Shown: positions 9,307 through 16,377, counted from the stretch's first letter. The stretch is 23,059 nucleotides of DNA from a virus (IMGVR_UViG_3300025840_000259:1-23059); one strand, 5' to 3'. Made by a program: numbers and translations. Notes: generated by a model from the letters alone, not told the origin.

Positions 9307-9554
9307 GCCATAATTCTCATGATTAACCCACCTACTGTAGCAAGTAATGTTGTAACCGTAATACCAACAATGGCCACAATCCAACCTTCTAACTTGTTAA
9401 ATCTTGCTTTTGAATCTTCTTTGAATTCTCTGAGCTCAGTGGTTATGTTTTCTATACGCAACATATCTGCAATAATATGTGCTTCTAAATTGCCACCTTC
9501 CAGATACTTTGGCTGTTCTTCTACTTTGATTTTTGGTTCTGTTTTACGTGGCAT
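9303..9554 (-). CDS. Small coiled-coil protein with C-terminal membrane segment
   Basis: An 83-residue protein. Residues 1-30 are charged and proline-containing; 31-56 form a predicted amphipathic coiled coil (IADMLRIENITTELREFKED); 57-83 form one hydrophobic membrane segment (WIVAIVGITVTTLLATVGG). This coiled-coil plus single-TM layout resembles XhlA-type holin accessory proteins, but the length and similarity do not decide it. A ribosome site (AGGAT) lies about 7 bases before the ATG. The gene sits between a small conserved protein and the basic cassette gene, overlapping the latter by four bases. It may act in the host membrane during lysis or genome entry; function not established. Confidence 0.8.
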   Translation of the reverse strand: MPRKTEPKIKVEEQPKYLEGGNLEAHIIADMLRIENITTELREFKEDSKARFNKLEGWIVAIVGITVTTLLATVGGLIMRIMA

Positions 9555-9562
9555 TTTTTATC

Positions 9563-9967
9563 CTATAATAATTCTTGTTTTGTAAATTCCATATTGATAG
9601 AATTTTTTGTATCTATAGTGCCAATATTTAACACTATTCCGTCGAGCTCGTTTTTAAGTGTATCAATTGTATGTACATCTTCCCTTTCAAAAGCAAACTT
9701 AAAAATCCAACCTGCTCCTGTTAAACTTGGTGCACCAAAATTCTCTAAAACATTTGCACCAACACCATTTAGTTCTATCGGGTTGTTCATTACAACAGGC
9801 TGAGCTCTTAATCCTATAACCTGTACAACACTTTCAAAATCTTTCTGTGTATTATCGGCATAATTACCTGTGCGGGTAATGTCCAATGTAGTAAACAATG
9901 AATAAAACTGAATATTGCCTGATACAACTTCAGAACTTCCCATTGCTCCGCTTCTTTGTCCAACCAT
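9563..9967 (-). CDS. Conserved small phage protein, probably structural
   Basis: A 134-residue protein starting MVGQRSGAMGSSEVVSGNIQ. This ATG (9967) is preferred to longer in-frame starts because CAGGAG lies just upstream and a late promoter octamer (9995-9988) precedes it, so upstream codons would fall in or before the promoter. Composition is mixed beta, Gly/Asn-rich, without Cys or membrane segments. It lacks the M-K...[I/L]-x-E start seen in its operon partners, which suggests a different place in the virion. First gene of the 9967-1 late operon. I do not recognise a named family; a tail or head structural role is plausible from context only. Confidence 0.8.
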   Translation of the reverse strand: MVGQRSGAMGSSEVVSGNIQFYSLFTTLDITRTGNYADNTQKDFESVVQVIGLRAQPVVMNNPIELNGVGANVLENFGAPSLTGAGWIFKFAFEREDVHTIDTLKNELDGIVLNIGTIDTKNSINMEFTKQELL

Positions 9968-9987
9968 ATGTGTCTCCTGTATTACAC

Positions 9988-10002
9988 TATTTATCATAAA
10001 TA
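9988..10002. promoter_or_regulatory. Bidirectional late promoter TATTTATCATAAATA
   Basis: A nearly palindromic 15-base site giving GATAAATA on the minus strand (9995-9988, for the 9967-1 operon) and CATAAATA on the plus strand (9995-10002, for the sulfotransferase-like gene). The two octamers share one base pair. Each lies about 20 bases from its start codon. Confidence 0.65.
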
Positions 10003-10021
10003 ATTCGTATAGGATACACAC

Positions 10022-10999
10022 ATGATAGACAACAGAATTCAATCAGCCAGTAGTGTTGAATTTTTTTATAGTAAAAACAAAGACACCTGGTATGCTATAC
10101 CGTTACGTAACGGCTCTTCGTTATTCAGAGATATACAATTACATCTCACGGATATAGAAACTTCCCACACTATGGATATAACAAGCCGAGATATTTTTAT
10201 CAAGTATAAAAAATCTAGATTTGTATTTTTATATCGCAATCCTATTTTGAGATATGCATCTGCCTGTACTTTTTTACAACATAAATCTATTGAAATATAT
10301 AAATTGTATGAAGAACAGGTTAAATGGGATGAAATTACAAAAGAGAACATAGGTAAAGCACATGAAGAACTGGGTGCTGATCCTGATGGATTGTTTTATA
10401 ATTTCAGTTTTCACGATCCACATTTTATTCCAACAGTTTTTACACAACTTTTTTACTCCACCCTAGTAGATAATTACCAATTTGTACACATAGACGACTA
10501 TTCAGATTTTTTACTTGAAGAATTTAACACTAGACTTGAAGATGGAATCTCAGCAACTGGTGAACCACTATTAAAATTAATTGAGAAACGAAAGGAAAAT
10601 AAAGAATGTTTTTCAAAGAGATTGTATAAAAATTTTGTTACTTTTTTACAAACACCAAACGAAAAATTTAGATTGAATACAAAGCCATTAGAAAATCCGG
10701 GTTGCACATTGAATGATTATCTATACCCTGATATTGTTATGCACAAGTATCTCAACAAATACAAAGGTGTTAATAGACAACATAACATAGAACACATTGC
10801 CCGAATGCTTAGAATGTATCCTTATACTTTTTGGAGGTCAGCAGTTCATGCTGTAAAACTAATTGAGTTCTATGACATTGTTGATGAAAGGATCAAAGAT
10901 GCACTAGACAGTGCATATTCTAATTTAGAAAAATGTATACTTGATCACAGTATTAATACAGACTTATACAAAGTTTTGTCAAAAGAAAAGGGACTATAA
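10022..10999 (+). CDS. Sulfotransferase-like protein
   Basis: A 325-residue protein, one of only two plus-strand genes. The pattern WYAIPLRNGSSLFRD (23-37) sits where sulfotransferases have the 5'-phosphosulfate loop, and FVFLYRNPILRYASACTFL (67-85) resembles the 3'-phosphate-binding signature (R72, P74, R77, S80). The canonical Lys of the first loop is not evident (Leu28 or Arg29 in its place), so activity is uncertain. The remainder is helical, rich in Tyr/Phe/Lys, with no signal peptide. AGGAT precedes the ATG and a plus-strand CATAAATA sits at 9995-10002, giving late expression divergent from the 9967 operon. Its stop lies within a hairpin that also serves the convergent gene. Could modify a host or virion polysaccharide (inference). 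Confidence 0.75.
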   Translation: MIDNRIQSASSVEFFYSKNKDTWYAIPLRNGSSLFRDIQLHLTDIETSHTMDITSRDIFIKYKKSRFVFLYRNPILRYASACTFLQHKSIEIYKLYEEQVKWDEITKENIGKAHEELGADPDGLFYNFSFHDPHFIPTVFTQLFYSTLVDNYQFVHIDDYSDFLLEEFNTRLEDGISATGEPLLKLIEKRKENKECFSKRLYKNFVTFLQTPNEKFRLNTKPLENPGCTLNDYLYPDIVMHKYLNKYKGVNRQHNIEHIARMLRMYPYTFWRSAVHAVKLIEFYDIVDERIKDALDSAYSNLEKCILDHSINTDLYKVLSKEKGL

Positions 11000-11004
11000 G
11001 TCCC
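10981..11004 (-). terminator. Terminator of MAQA protein 1, overlapping the convergent gene end
   Basis: Stem GGGACT (10990-10995) / AGTCCC (10999-11004) with a three-base loop; on the minus strand it is followed by TTTTCTTTTG. It lies about 48 bases beyond the stop at 11052. The plus-strand gene's TAA (10997-10999) is inside the loop and stem. On the plus strand the hairpin is followed only by CCTTCC, a poor T tract. Confidence 0.75.
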
Positions 11005-11010
11005 CTTCCT

Positions 11011-11043
11011 GTGTGCATAACGCACGATCCCTAAGGTATTAGG
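11011..11043. repeat. Two further small hairpins between convergent genes
   Basis: GTGTG (11011-11015) pairs with CGCAC (11021-11025) with one G-T wobble, and CCTAA (11030-11034) pairs with TTAGG (11039-11043) over a four-base loop. With the 10990-11004 stem, they make three hairpins in the 52-base convergent gap. They may protect 3' ends or aid termination; neither has its own T tract. Confidence 0.5.
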
Positions 11044-11051
11044 ATTAGTTA

Positions 11052-11294
11052 TTAACCGAAAGTTGCGATTAATGTTGCGCCTGTAATAGATGGTGTTGCT
11101 GATGCACCTTGTAGTGCAATGTGCGAGCCTGAAGTTGTACCTTCAACTGCTACAACTACAAAACCTTCGTTTTGTGCTTCTAAACATGCCGCTTCAACTG
11201 TTACAACTGATACGTCATCAACTTCAAGGATAAAAGTTTTTCCTACGAAGCCGTTTGCCGCTCTAACTGCCGCATTTGGATTTGCTTGTGCCAT
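11052..11294 (-). CDS. Small MAQA protein 1, probable decoration or structural protein
   Basis: An 80-residue protein, MAQANPNAAVRAANGFVGKTFI then beta-rich Val/Ala/Gly/Thr sequence without tryptophan or tyrosine. The first 20 residues resemble those of the next gene upstream (shared MAQA, Ala-rich stretch, G-F-x-G-K), while the rest diverges. AGGAG is well placed before the ATG. The gene is a single transcription unit, with late octamer GATAAATA at 11335-11328 and a hairpin plus T-rich tract at 11004-10981. Strong dedicated signals suggest high late expression, as for head decoration or tail tube proteins. No enzyme motif. Confidence 0.85.
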   Translation of the reverse strand: MAQANPNAAVRAANGFVGKTFILEVDDVSVVTVEAACLEAQNEGFVVVAVEGTTSGSHIALQGASATPSITGATLIATFG

Positions 11295-11327
11295 TTTTAT
11301 TCTCCTAAAAAATGTTTATGTTACATA

Positions 11328-11335
11328 TATTTATC
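11328..11335 (-). promoter_or_regulatory. Late promoter of MAQA protein 1
   Basis: GATAAATA on the minus strand (extended GATAAATATA), 34 bases before the ATG at 11294 and just after the palindromic terminator of the previous gene. Confidence 0.7.
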
Positions 11336-11343
11336 TTTTTTGT

Positions 11344-11374
11344 CAAAAAAATACCCGCTATATAGCGGGTATTT
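11344..11374 (-). terminator. Palindromic Rho-independent terminator after MAQA protein 2
   Basis: A 26-base perfect palindrome (11349-11374; core ACCCGCTATATAGCGGGT) followed on the minus strand by a run of six T (11350-11345). It lies 24 bases past the stop and directly upstream of the next late promoter. A T-run also follows weakly on the plus strand, but no plus gene ends here. Confidence 0.9.
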
Positions 11375-11386
11375 AATGTTAATAAA

Positions 11387-11401
11387 CTAAGTGTAACTTA
11401 G
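11387..11401. repeat. Hairpin over the stop codon of MAQA protein 2
   Basis: CTAAGT (11387-11392) pairs with ACTTAG (11396-11401) around a three-base loop; the gene's TAA stop (11400-11398) is in the stem. It lies 12 bases before the main terminator on the mRNA and may be a 3'-stabilising element or chance. Confidence 0.4.
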
Positions 11402-11658
11402 AATGAAACGTCTGCAATAACGTAACCTGCGATGTCGCCATTTGCTAAGTTATCAGCACCTTCAACGATCATGTTAACTGTATCACCTGAAACTGCACCA
11501 ATTTTTAGTGTAGAAAGGTTTAAGTTCTGTACTGAACTTACGATTGCTGTTAAATCTGAAGCACTGATGTTACCTGACTGCTGTTGGAAAGACTTTAAGA
11601 ATACGTCCTTACCAATAAACTCACCTGCGGCTGCCGCTCTTCTATCTGCTTGTGCCAT
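11398..11658 (-). CDS. Small MAQA protein 2, probable decoration or structural protein
   Basis: An 86-residue protein, MAQADRRAAAAGEFIGKDVFL followed by Ser/Asn/Val/Gly-rich sequence. It shares its N-terminal 20 residues in pattern with the 80-residue neighbour, suggesting paralogues with a common anchor and different outer parts. TAGGAG lies before the ATG, a late octamer is at 11713-11706, and a 5'-leader hairpin and a strong palindromic terminator flank the gene. This is a monocistronic late unit, as expected for an abundant virion protein. No Cys, no membrane segment; molecular role unknown. Confidence 0.85.
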   Translation of the reverse strand: MAQADRRAAAAGEFIGKDVFLKSFQQQSGNISASDLTAIVSSVQNLNLSTLKIGAVSGDTVNMIVEGADNLANGDIAGYVIADVSF

Positions 11659-11678
11659 TTTACTCTCCTAATATATTT

Positions 11679-11699
11679 GAGGAAGATTATCTTCCCTCT
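11679..11699 (-). promoter_or_regulatory. 5'-leader hairpin of MAQA protein 2 mRNA
   Basis: An eight-base-pair stem with one bulged G around a three-base loop (core GGAAGATTATCTTCC at 11681-11695). It begins about where transcription from the late octamer at 11713-11706 should start and leaves the TAGGAG ribosome site free. Consistent with a 5'-terminal mRNA-stabilising hairpin. Confidence 0.5.
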
Positions 11700-11705
11700 T
11701 ACGTT

Positions 11706-11713
11706 TATTTATC
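11706..11713 (-). promoter_or_regulatory. Late promoter of MAQA protein 2
   Basis: GATAAATA on the minus strand, 48 bases before the ATG at 11658, in the gap between the late operon and this gene. The predicted transcript would start at the foot of a hairpin. Confidence 0.7.
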
Positions 11714-11733
11714 AAATTTTGAAATTTTTAGGT

Positions 11734-12324
11734 TTACTTAGGTTTCTTAAATGCTTTGTTATAGGCCGTCTTAATTGCTGAACCTGCAGTTCTTGCTATT
11801 TTAACAGGAGTTCTTTTTGCAAGTGATATATCATCATCGTCAGCATATTTGTTTATAGGACTAGTCACTTTGTCCTTCCATGTCTTTTTGACTTTGTTTT
11901 TTATACTGTTAGGATCTTCAAGATCAAAGTATGCTTTTCGAGCGCCTAGGCTATCTAATTTATTTGAACTAAAACTTTTTGTTTTGTTTTGTGATTTTGA
12001 CCTTAGATCTTCAGGATCAGTTTTTTGATCACCGGAAACCTTTGAACCTGTGCTATCTGAATCCTTACTCTGTTTTCTATCTGTGCCATCTCTGTATGTG
12101 GTATATTTGCCTCTGCCTATACCAGCGCCTTTGCCTGCATCTTGTTGAGCTTTTTTGTTACGAGCAATTTCTGCGGCAACATCAAATGGCACATTTGACT
12201 TTTGTAATTCTGCTTGTATCATGTTGGCTAGGATTGTGGAGTCTTTGTCGCCAGCCGCTCTCATTCTGTTGAGAATTGCAACGTGCTCTGGTCTTACTGC
12301 TTCTGTAATTTGCTTAATTTTCAT
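11734..12324 (-). CDS. Late internal-protein candidate, charged and disordered
   Basis: A 196-residue basic protein. It opens MKIKQITEAV, where I-T-E at 6-8 followed by Ala closely resembles the T4 internal-protein leader MKTYQEFIAEA cleaved by gp21. Residues 10-62 are helical; 63-125 are Lys/Ser/Asp-rich and probably disordered; the C-terminus (KIARTAGSAIKTAYNKAFKK) is a basic helix. Start overlaps the upstream stop as ATGA, with AGGA about 9 bases before. Last gene of the 16342-11734 late operon. No enzyme motif; best guess is a DNA-associated internal head protein (inference). Confidence 0.8.
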   Translation of the reverse strand: MKIKQITEAVRPEHVAILNRMRAAGDKDSTILANMIQAELQKSNVPFDVAAEIARNKKAQQDAGKGAGIGRGKYTTYRDGTDRKQSKDSDSTGSKVSGDQKTDPEDLRSKSQNKTKSFSSNKLDSLGARKAYFDLEDPNSIKNKVKKTWKDKVTSPINKYADDDDISLAKRTPVKIARTAGSAIKTAYNKAFKKPK

Positions 12325-13874
12325 ACCATTTTCCTAGACCAAAATTTTTCTATTTTAGAAATACTTGGCTTACTAACGTATTTATCAGTTTTTGGTTTTG
12401 GTTTTGCTGTTGCTTTAGGCTTTGCCACAGGTTGGTTGATTGCATCAAGTGATATTAATAATTCACTGCCCCTGCCTGTGCCACCACCAATTACACGTAA
12501 TTCATTTTGAAAACGTCTAACTAGTGCTCTACGATTTTGATCGTTGAGTCTTGGCCAATCTAGCACAGAACGTCTCCAAGTTTTATACCTACCATCGGTG
12601 ATATTGAGTTGTGACTCTAATCTAAACAAGTATGTGGTAAGTTCACTGCCATCAACATAGTCTCTTTGTATTTTACGTAAGAAATTGATATGTTTATCTT
12701 TGCTGAATTTTAATCTGTCTAAAAAGTTTTTGCTGTTTACAGGATCTTTGATATTAAAATTATCATTATCAGGGTGACATATTTGGTATGCTAACAAGTA
12801 CATATCTGTAGCATGTGTTCTAAACAGTGCATAAGTGCTGTATTGTGCTGTAGCACTTGCATATTGCTTTGCTGTTTTGTTAAAATCTTTATCTAAGTAC
12901 AGCATAGCCATAATTAAATTGTTCAAGTACATGAGATTAGCAATGTCTCTGCCTGTAAGTGTTGCAAAACGTCTTGTACTTCTAAACAGTCTTGATTCAC
13001 ACAATTCACTGTCAATTAATTCAAAACCTTCGTTTGTAGGCCATGGACCCCAATCCTGATGCTTTTGAATGAGTTCTGTAACTTGTTCGGCTGTGTATGT
13101 TTTAATATTGCTTGGGTCTGCTATACCATAATACAAATCTTTTTGTACACCGTTTCTGAACATTTTGCCCATCTCGCCTTTGTGGTTATTACTAAGGTCC
13201 CAAACCATGTTGCCTTTTTCTACCCAGGCATGTCCATATGGTTTTCCTATGCCTGGACCTCCCAGTCTAGGTAAAATATCTGCATGTACCAATGTTTTTG
13301 TTCTGTCTTTGAACAGCACTTCTTTTGCGGCCGCTTCATAACAATCACCATCTGCTCTAACATTTTCTGGTAACAATTTTGCTCGAGTATTTCTATCACC
13401 ATTGTAAATATTGTCAAACTCAATGTCCTGCCTTGTGTTTTTATCAAATCCTACAACTCTGTTTCCTGCCTTTTGTTTGAGATTCTGCCATACTTTATTT
13501 CCTGCAGGTGTTTGACTAGTAAAACTATATAGTGGTTGTTTGTATGCTTTACTGACTGCCAAATAAACAGGCACTGCAAAACCTCTGCCTGTATACTGAT
13601 TATGCACTGCTACATTTTTAGTCATCCAACCATCCAGATGTTTTTGAAGAACTAGAAGAAATATTGGATTATCTTGATCTAGTAAAAATACAATTCGCAC
13701 AGTGCCATTGTCATACACTTCATTGTTAGGAAGTCCTGGTATAGATGACAGTTTTATGTATCCATTTTCACCAAATGGTTGACGTCCGGATGCTTCTTGA
13801 TATTTGTCAGTGATGTAACTGCTATCGTTATTGCCGTAAGGCTTTTCTTGATATATTTCAGAAATTAAACTCAT
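12321..13874 (-). CDS. GNAT-like plus cysteine-peptidase-like fusion
   Basis: A 517-residue protein starting MSLISEIYQE, with I-S-E at 4-6. Residues 55-140 recall a GNAT acetyltransferase (beta strand TVRIVFLLDQ, VAVHNQYTGRGFAVPVYL at 88-105, SQTPAGNKVWQNL at 120-132), although the acetyl-CoA loop is loose. Residues 172-230 carry a Cys-His-Asp arrangement: DGDCYEAA (C178), YGHAWVEKG (H215) and MVWDLSNN (D226), as in papain-like or transglutaminase-like folds. The last 220 residues are helical, with a basic Pro/Lys tail. Both neighbours overlap by four bases (ATGA), so it is translated within the late operon. It may act on host or virion proteins after delivery; neither activity is proven. Confidence 0.8.
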   Translation of the reverse strand: MSLISEIYQEKPYGNNDSSYITDKYQEASGRQPFGENGYIKLSSIPGLPNNEVYDNGTVRIVFLLDQDNPIFLLVLQKHLDGWMTKNVAVHNQYTGRGFAVPVYLAVSKAYKQPLYSFTSQTPAGNKVWQNLKQKAGNRVVGFDKNTRQDIEFDNIYNGDRNTRAKLLPENVRADGDCYEAAAKEVLFKDRTKTLVHADILPRLGGPGIGKPYGHAWVEKGNMVWDLSNNHKGEMGKMFRNGVQKDLYYGIADPSNIKTYTAEQVTELIQKHQDWGPWPTNEGFELIDSELCESRLFRSTRRFATLTGRDIANLMYLNNLIMAMLYLDKDFNKTAKQYASATAQYSTYALFRTHATDMYLLAYQICHPDNDNFNIKDPVNSKNFLDRLKFSKDKHINFLRKIQRDYVDGSELTTYLFRLESQLNITDGRYKTWRRSVLDWPRLNDQNRRALVRRFQNELRVIGGGTGRGSELLISLDAINQPVAKPKATAKPKPKTDKYVSKPSISKIEKFWSRKMV

Positions 13875-15139
13875 GATCCTGGCTTGCCTGTTCCAAAGTT
13901 TATTCTGCTAAACTCTAATCTATCAACTAACTTTAATCCGTTGCCCATTCTATCGATTGCAACAAAACCTTCGTCGTTGGTAACACGGAACTCATCGCCA
14001 TCTTGTGCAAACTTTTGCATGCCACTAAGTGCATTAAGTTTTTGCACAATAATCACCTTTGCATGTATAATTTTCAAATACAAATCATATACTGCTACAA
14101 TTTCCTTGGCGTGTTCTTTGATAAATTTTACACCTGCAATCATTTTCTCTGTTTTAGCGTCTTTGGTTTCTTGTCTCTTAACTTTGTCTATTTCTTTTGT
14201 CCAGTAACCAATATATTTTTGCACAAAGCCATTGGCAAAAACTTCGGGTTCGTCAAATGCTCCTGCACGTATTGCATTGTTTACATGTGCTTTTAGTTGA
14301 GGCAAGAATTCTTCTACTTCATTTTTACCTGATTCTAACCAAGTAAATGTGCTCCTGTCTATCTGCTTTAGATAACCATTTGCTGTTGTAATAGCATTTA
14401 ACACCGTAGCACTTTCTTCATCAGTCATACTCACTGTGCCACTGACATCATCTATTGTGGCATCTGCTAACCAAATATCACTAGAATTACCCAGTGACTT
14501 AGCATTGAAACCAAAGTTGGCTTGCATGTCATTTATTGTAGGACCACCAGTGTATTCAGTGTGCCACACAATGCCCATTTCTGTTGACTGTATCTTTTTT
14601 GCTAGTTCGCTGTCTTTGGGTATAGCATACATAATTGTGTTTGGCTTGAATGCAATAAGTTTTTCACCTTCCCATTCAAGTTCTTGTAAGTCTTCTTTGC
14701 TGTACATAAAGTCGCCTTGTACAACTCTGCCATTCCAATTGAGTTTACCAAGTTTTGCTAATGCTAATTTTAATTTTTTATTTAGACCTTCTGCAGGGTG
14801 ATTGTTGTCAATATCTCTGCCGGTGAAATTCAGTTTGGGTGTTTTGGCAAACACACCTTTTGTGCCTACAAAGAATCTGTTGCTCTGTGGATCAATACCT
14901 GCAATGATAGCAGGAGCACCGTCCCACTTTAATGTCATATTAAACTTTTGTTTGCTGTTGCCTTCCAGCATTTGGTGTAAACTGTACAAGTAGTCTATGG
15001 CTTCTTTGGCACCTGCATACCCTTTGTTGAAGATGTGGTCTTCAAGGTGCTCCATGTGAGTATTTTGCTCTGCTTCAGCAAGAAAACTCTCACTTAGTAA
15101 TTTTGTTATTAAGGGTTTTGAGACTTCAACAAACTTCAT
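13871..15139 (-). CDS. Nucleotidyltransferase/RNA-ligase-like protein
   Basis: A 422-residue protein. The leader MKFVEVSKPLITKLLSESFLAEAE contains two [I/L]-x-E sites (LSE 15-17, LAE 20-22). The core resembles polynucleotide ligases and other covalent nucleotidyltransferases: motif I LKWDGAPAII (70-79) with K71 as candidate adenylated lysine, a motif III-like VVQGDFMY (139-146), and a motif IV-like GEKLIAFKPNTIMYAI (158-173). Proteins with this KWDGAP pattern are common and uncharacterised in T4-like marine phages. Residues 230-422 are helical. AAGGTAG lies before the ATG. It could seal or cap nucleic acid, or AMPylate; being in a late operon with a targeting leader argues against a normal replication role (inference). 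Confidence 0.8.
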   Translation of the reverse strand: MKFVEVSKPLITKLLSESFLAEAEQNTHMEHLEDHIFNKGYAGAKEAIDYLYSLHQMLEGNSKQKFNMTLKWDGAPAIIAGIDPQSNRFFVGTKGVFAKTPKLNFTGRDIDNNHPAEGLNKKLKLALAKLGKLNWNGRVVQGDFMYSKEDLQELEWEGEKLIAFKPNTIMYAIPKDSELAKKIQSTEMGIVWHTEYTGGPTINDMQANFGFNAKSLGNSSDIWLADATIDDVSGTVSMTDEESATVLNAITTANGYLKQIDRSTFTWLESGKNEVEEFLPQLKAHVNNAIRAGAFDEPEVFANGFVQKYIGYWTKEIDKVKRQETKDAKTEKMIAGVKFIKEHAKEIVAVYDLYLKIIHAKVIIVQKLNALSGMQKFAQDGDEFRVTNDEGFVAIDRMGNGLKLVDRLEFSRINFGTGKPGS

Positions 15140-15150
15140 GTTGGTCTACC

Positions 15151-16086
15151 TTACATATCAAATTCTTTTTGCGTTGCGTCTGGCTGGCCGCCTTTAGCCA
15201 ATTTTAGACCTAGTCCGCTGGCAAGAATTTGAGCGATTGCTTGTCTTTGTGCTGATGACAAATCTTTTAAGCCATCAATTAAGTTTGGATCAACAGAACC
15301 TTTTGCTTGTGCAACAGGATCATTTGACAGTTGCGAACCATAATAAGTACCATGAAAATTAGTTGATTTTTGTGCAATTTTTATAAAAGATCGTTGTAAA
15401 AACTTATTAAGTACACGTGGATTATCGTACACATCCGTTTCAAAATTTTCTGGAACTGGCACATCTGGGTATACACCTCGACAAATTTTATCAAGTGTAC
15501 TTTCTCTGATGCCGTTGGCTTCAAGAAATGTTCTCAATTTAGAAAAGTAGAATCCGCCGCCGGTTTCTAATGTTTGTGTTCTTGCTTCTCTATTAAAAAC
15601 TTCCTGGTTAAACCATTCTTTTTTGAGTTTATTTACTAATGCTTCTCTGTCTTTTGGGCCGCCAAAGTTAACTTCACCCTGTATGGCTTTTGCTTGATCA
15701 CCACCAGAAAGTTTGTAGTTCAAAATTTTCTGTACTGCTTGACCATAAGTGGTATTGCCTTTGATACCAAAGTTTGTTAAAGATAACTTCGGATTACCCA
15801 TGTTTATGTTAGAAAAATCTGTTATGGGTTTTCTGGTTTTAGGATCCATGATTACGTCTTTTTTTGGATTAGGTAGATCTATGCCTTTAGAACTTGCAAT
15901 TGACACCCATTGGGTATATATTTTGTTAGCAATTTCTTTTGTTTGCTCTTTACCAGCATCAGCGGCGTAGGCCGCATCTTTTGCGGCTTGTCCCATAAAA
16001 GCTCTGCTAACTGCTTTAGCGCCTTGTGAAATTTTACTACCTAGGCCGCCAATTTCGTCTGTGCGTGTTACCTCATAAATCTTCAT
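15151..16086 (-). CDS. Late protein of unknown function, targeting-type leader
   Basis: A 311-residue protein. The ATG at 16086 is chosen over a longer in-frame start (16155), because it overlaps the previous gene by only 14 bases and gives the leader MKIYEVTRTDE with I-Y-E at 3-5, like its operon neighbours. Residues 12-60 are Ala/Gly/Lys-rich and helical (GLGSKISQGAKAVSRAFMGQ); the middle holds a repeated NFG pattern (TNFGIKG, VNFGGPK); the C-terminus is helical. No catalytic motif or membrane segment is seen and I do not recognise the family. Probably a virion protein. Confidence 0.75.
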   Translation of the reverse strand: MKIYEVTRTDEIGGLGSKISQGAKAVSRAFMGQAAKDAAYAADAGKEQTKEIANKIYTQWVSIASSKGIDLPNPKKDVIMDPKTRKPITDFSNINMGNPKLSLTNFGIKGNTTYGQAVQKILNYKLSGGDQAKAIQGEVNFGGPKDREALVNKLKKEWFNQEVFNREARTQTLETGGGFYFSKLRTFLEANGIRESTLDKICRGVYPDVPVPENFETDVYDNPRVLNKFLQRSFIKIAQKSTNFHGTYYGSQLSNDPVAQAKGSVDPNLIDGLKDLSSAQRQAIAQILASGLGLKLAKGGQPDATQKEFDM

Positions 16087-16342
16087 TTCGATCTCGCTGG
16101 CTTTCTTTAATAATTTTTTTAATACCACGAGAAAATTTCTTTGCGTCTCTGCCACGAATACTGTTTACCAAACGATTTTGCAAATCTTTAGCAGTATCGG
16201 CGTCATAAAATTTATCAATTTGCTCTAATAAATTGATTGCACTTTTGATAACATGTTCACCACGATTTTCAACCACGTGATTTCTATCTCTGTCGACAGA
16301 AATTTGGTTTAATTCTTCTAAAATACTTCGTGTTTTACGCAC
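16073..16342 (-). CDS. Short conserved basic protein, first gene of late operon
   Basis: An 89-residue protein starting at GTG 16342: MRKTRSILEELNQISVDRDR. A TTG two codons earlier is possible, but AAAGGAAA lies only three bases from it and at normal distance from the GTG. I-L-E at 7-9 matches the leader pattern. The rest is helical and charged (VIKSAINLLEQIDKFYDADT, then NRLVNSIRGRDAKKFSRGIKK). Similar short proteins occur next to T4-like helicase genes in marine phages, as I recall; no function is known to me. A late octamer at 16377-16370 lies just upstream. Confidence 0.75.
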   Translation of the reverse strand: MRKTRSILEELNQISVDRDRNHVVENRGEHVIKSAINLLEQIDKFYDADTAKDLQNRLVNSIRGRDAKKFSRGIKKIIKESQRDRNEDL

Positions 16343-16369
16343 CGTCAATTTCCTTTAAGGTTATGCAAG

Positions 16370-16377
16370 TATTTATC
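16370..16377 (-). promoter_or_regulatory. Late promoter of the 16342-11734 operon
   Basis: GATAAATA on the minus strand, overlapping the helicase stop codon (AAGTGATAAATA), 28 bases before the GTG of the first late gene. It resembles the T4 late consensus TATAAATA with G at the first position, as in the other copies in this window. Confidence 0.7.

Noticed and set aside
12379-12386. GATAAATA on the minus strand inside the peptidase-like gene
   Set aside because: It encodes T-D-K-Y within a coding region and the downstream gene is translationally coupled; possible internal promoter but likely chance.
14436-14801. 121-codon plus-strand frame
   Set aside because: Antisense to the ligase-like gene whose motifs are intact; no start signals.
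16087-16155. Longer start for the 311-residue late protein
   Set aside because: Would overlap the upstream gene by more than 80 bases and hide the leader shared by its neighbours.
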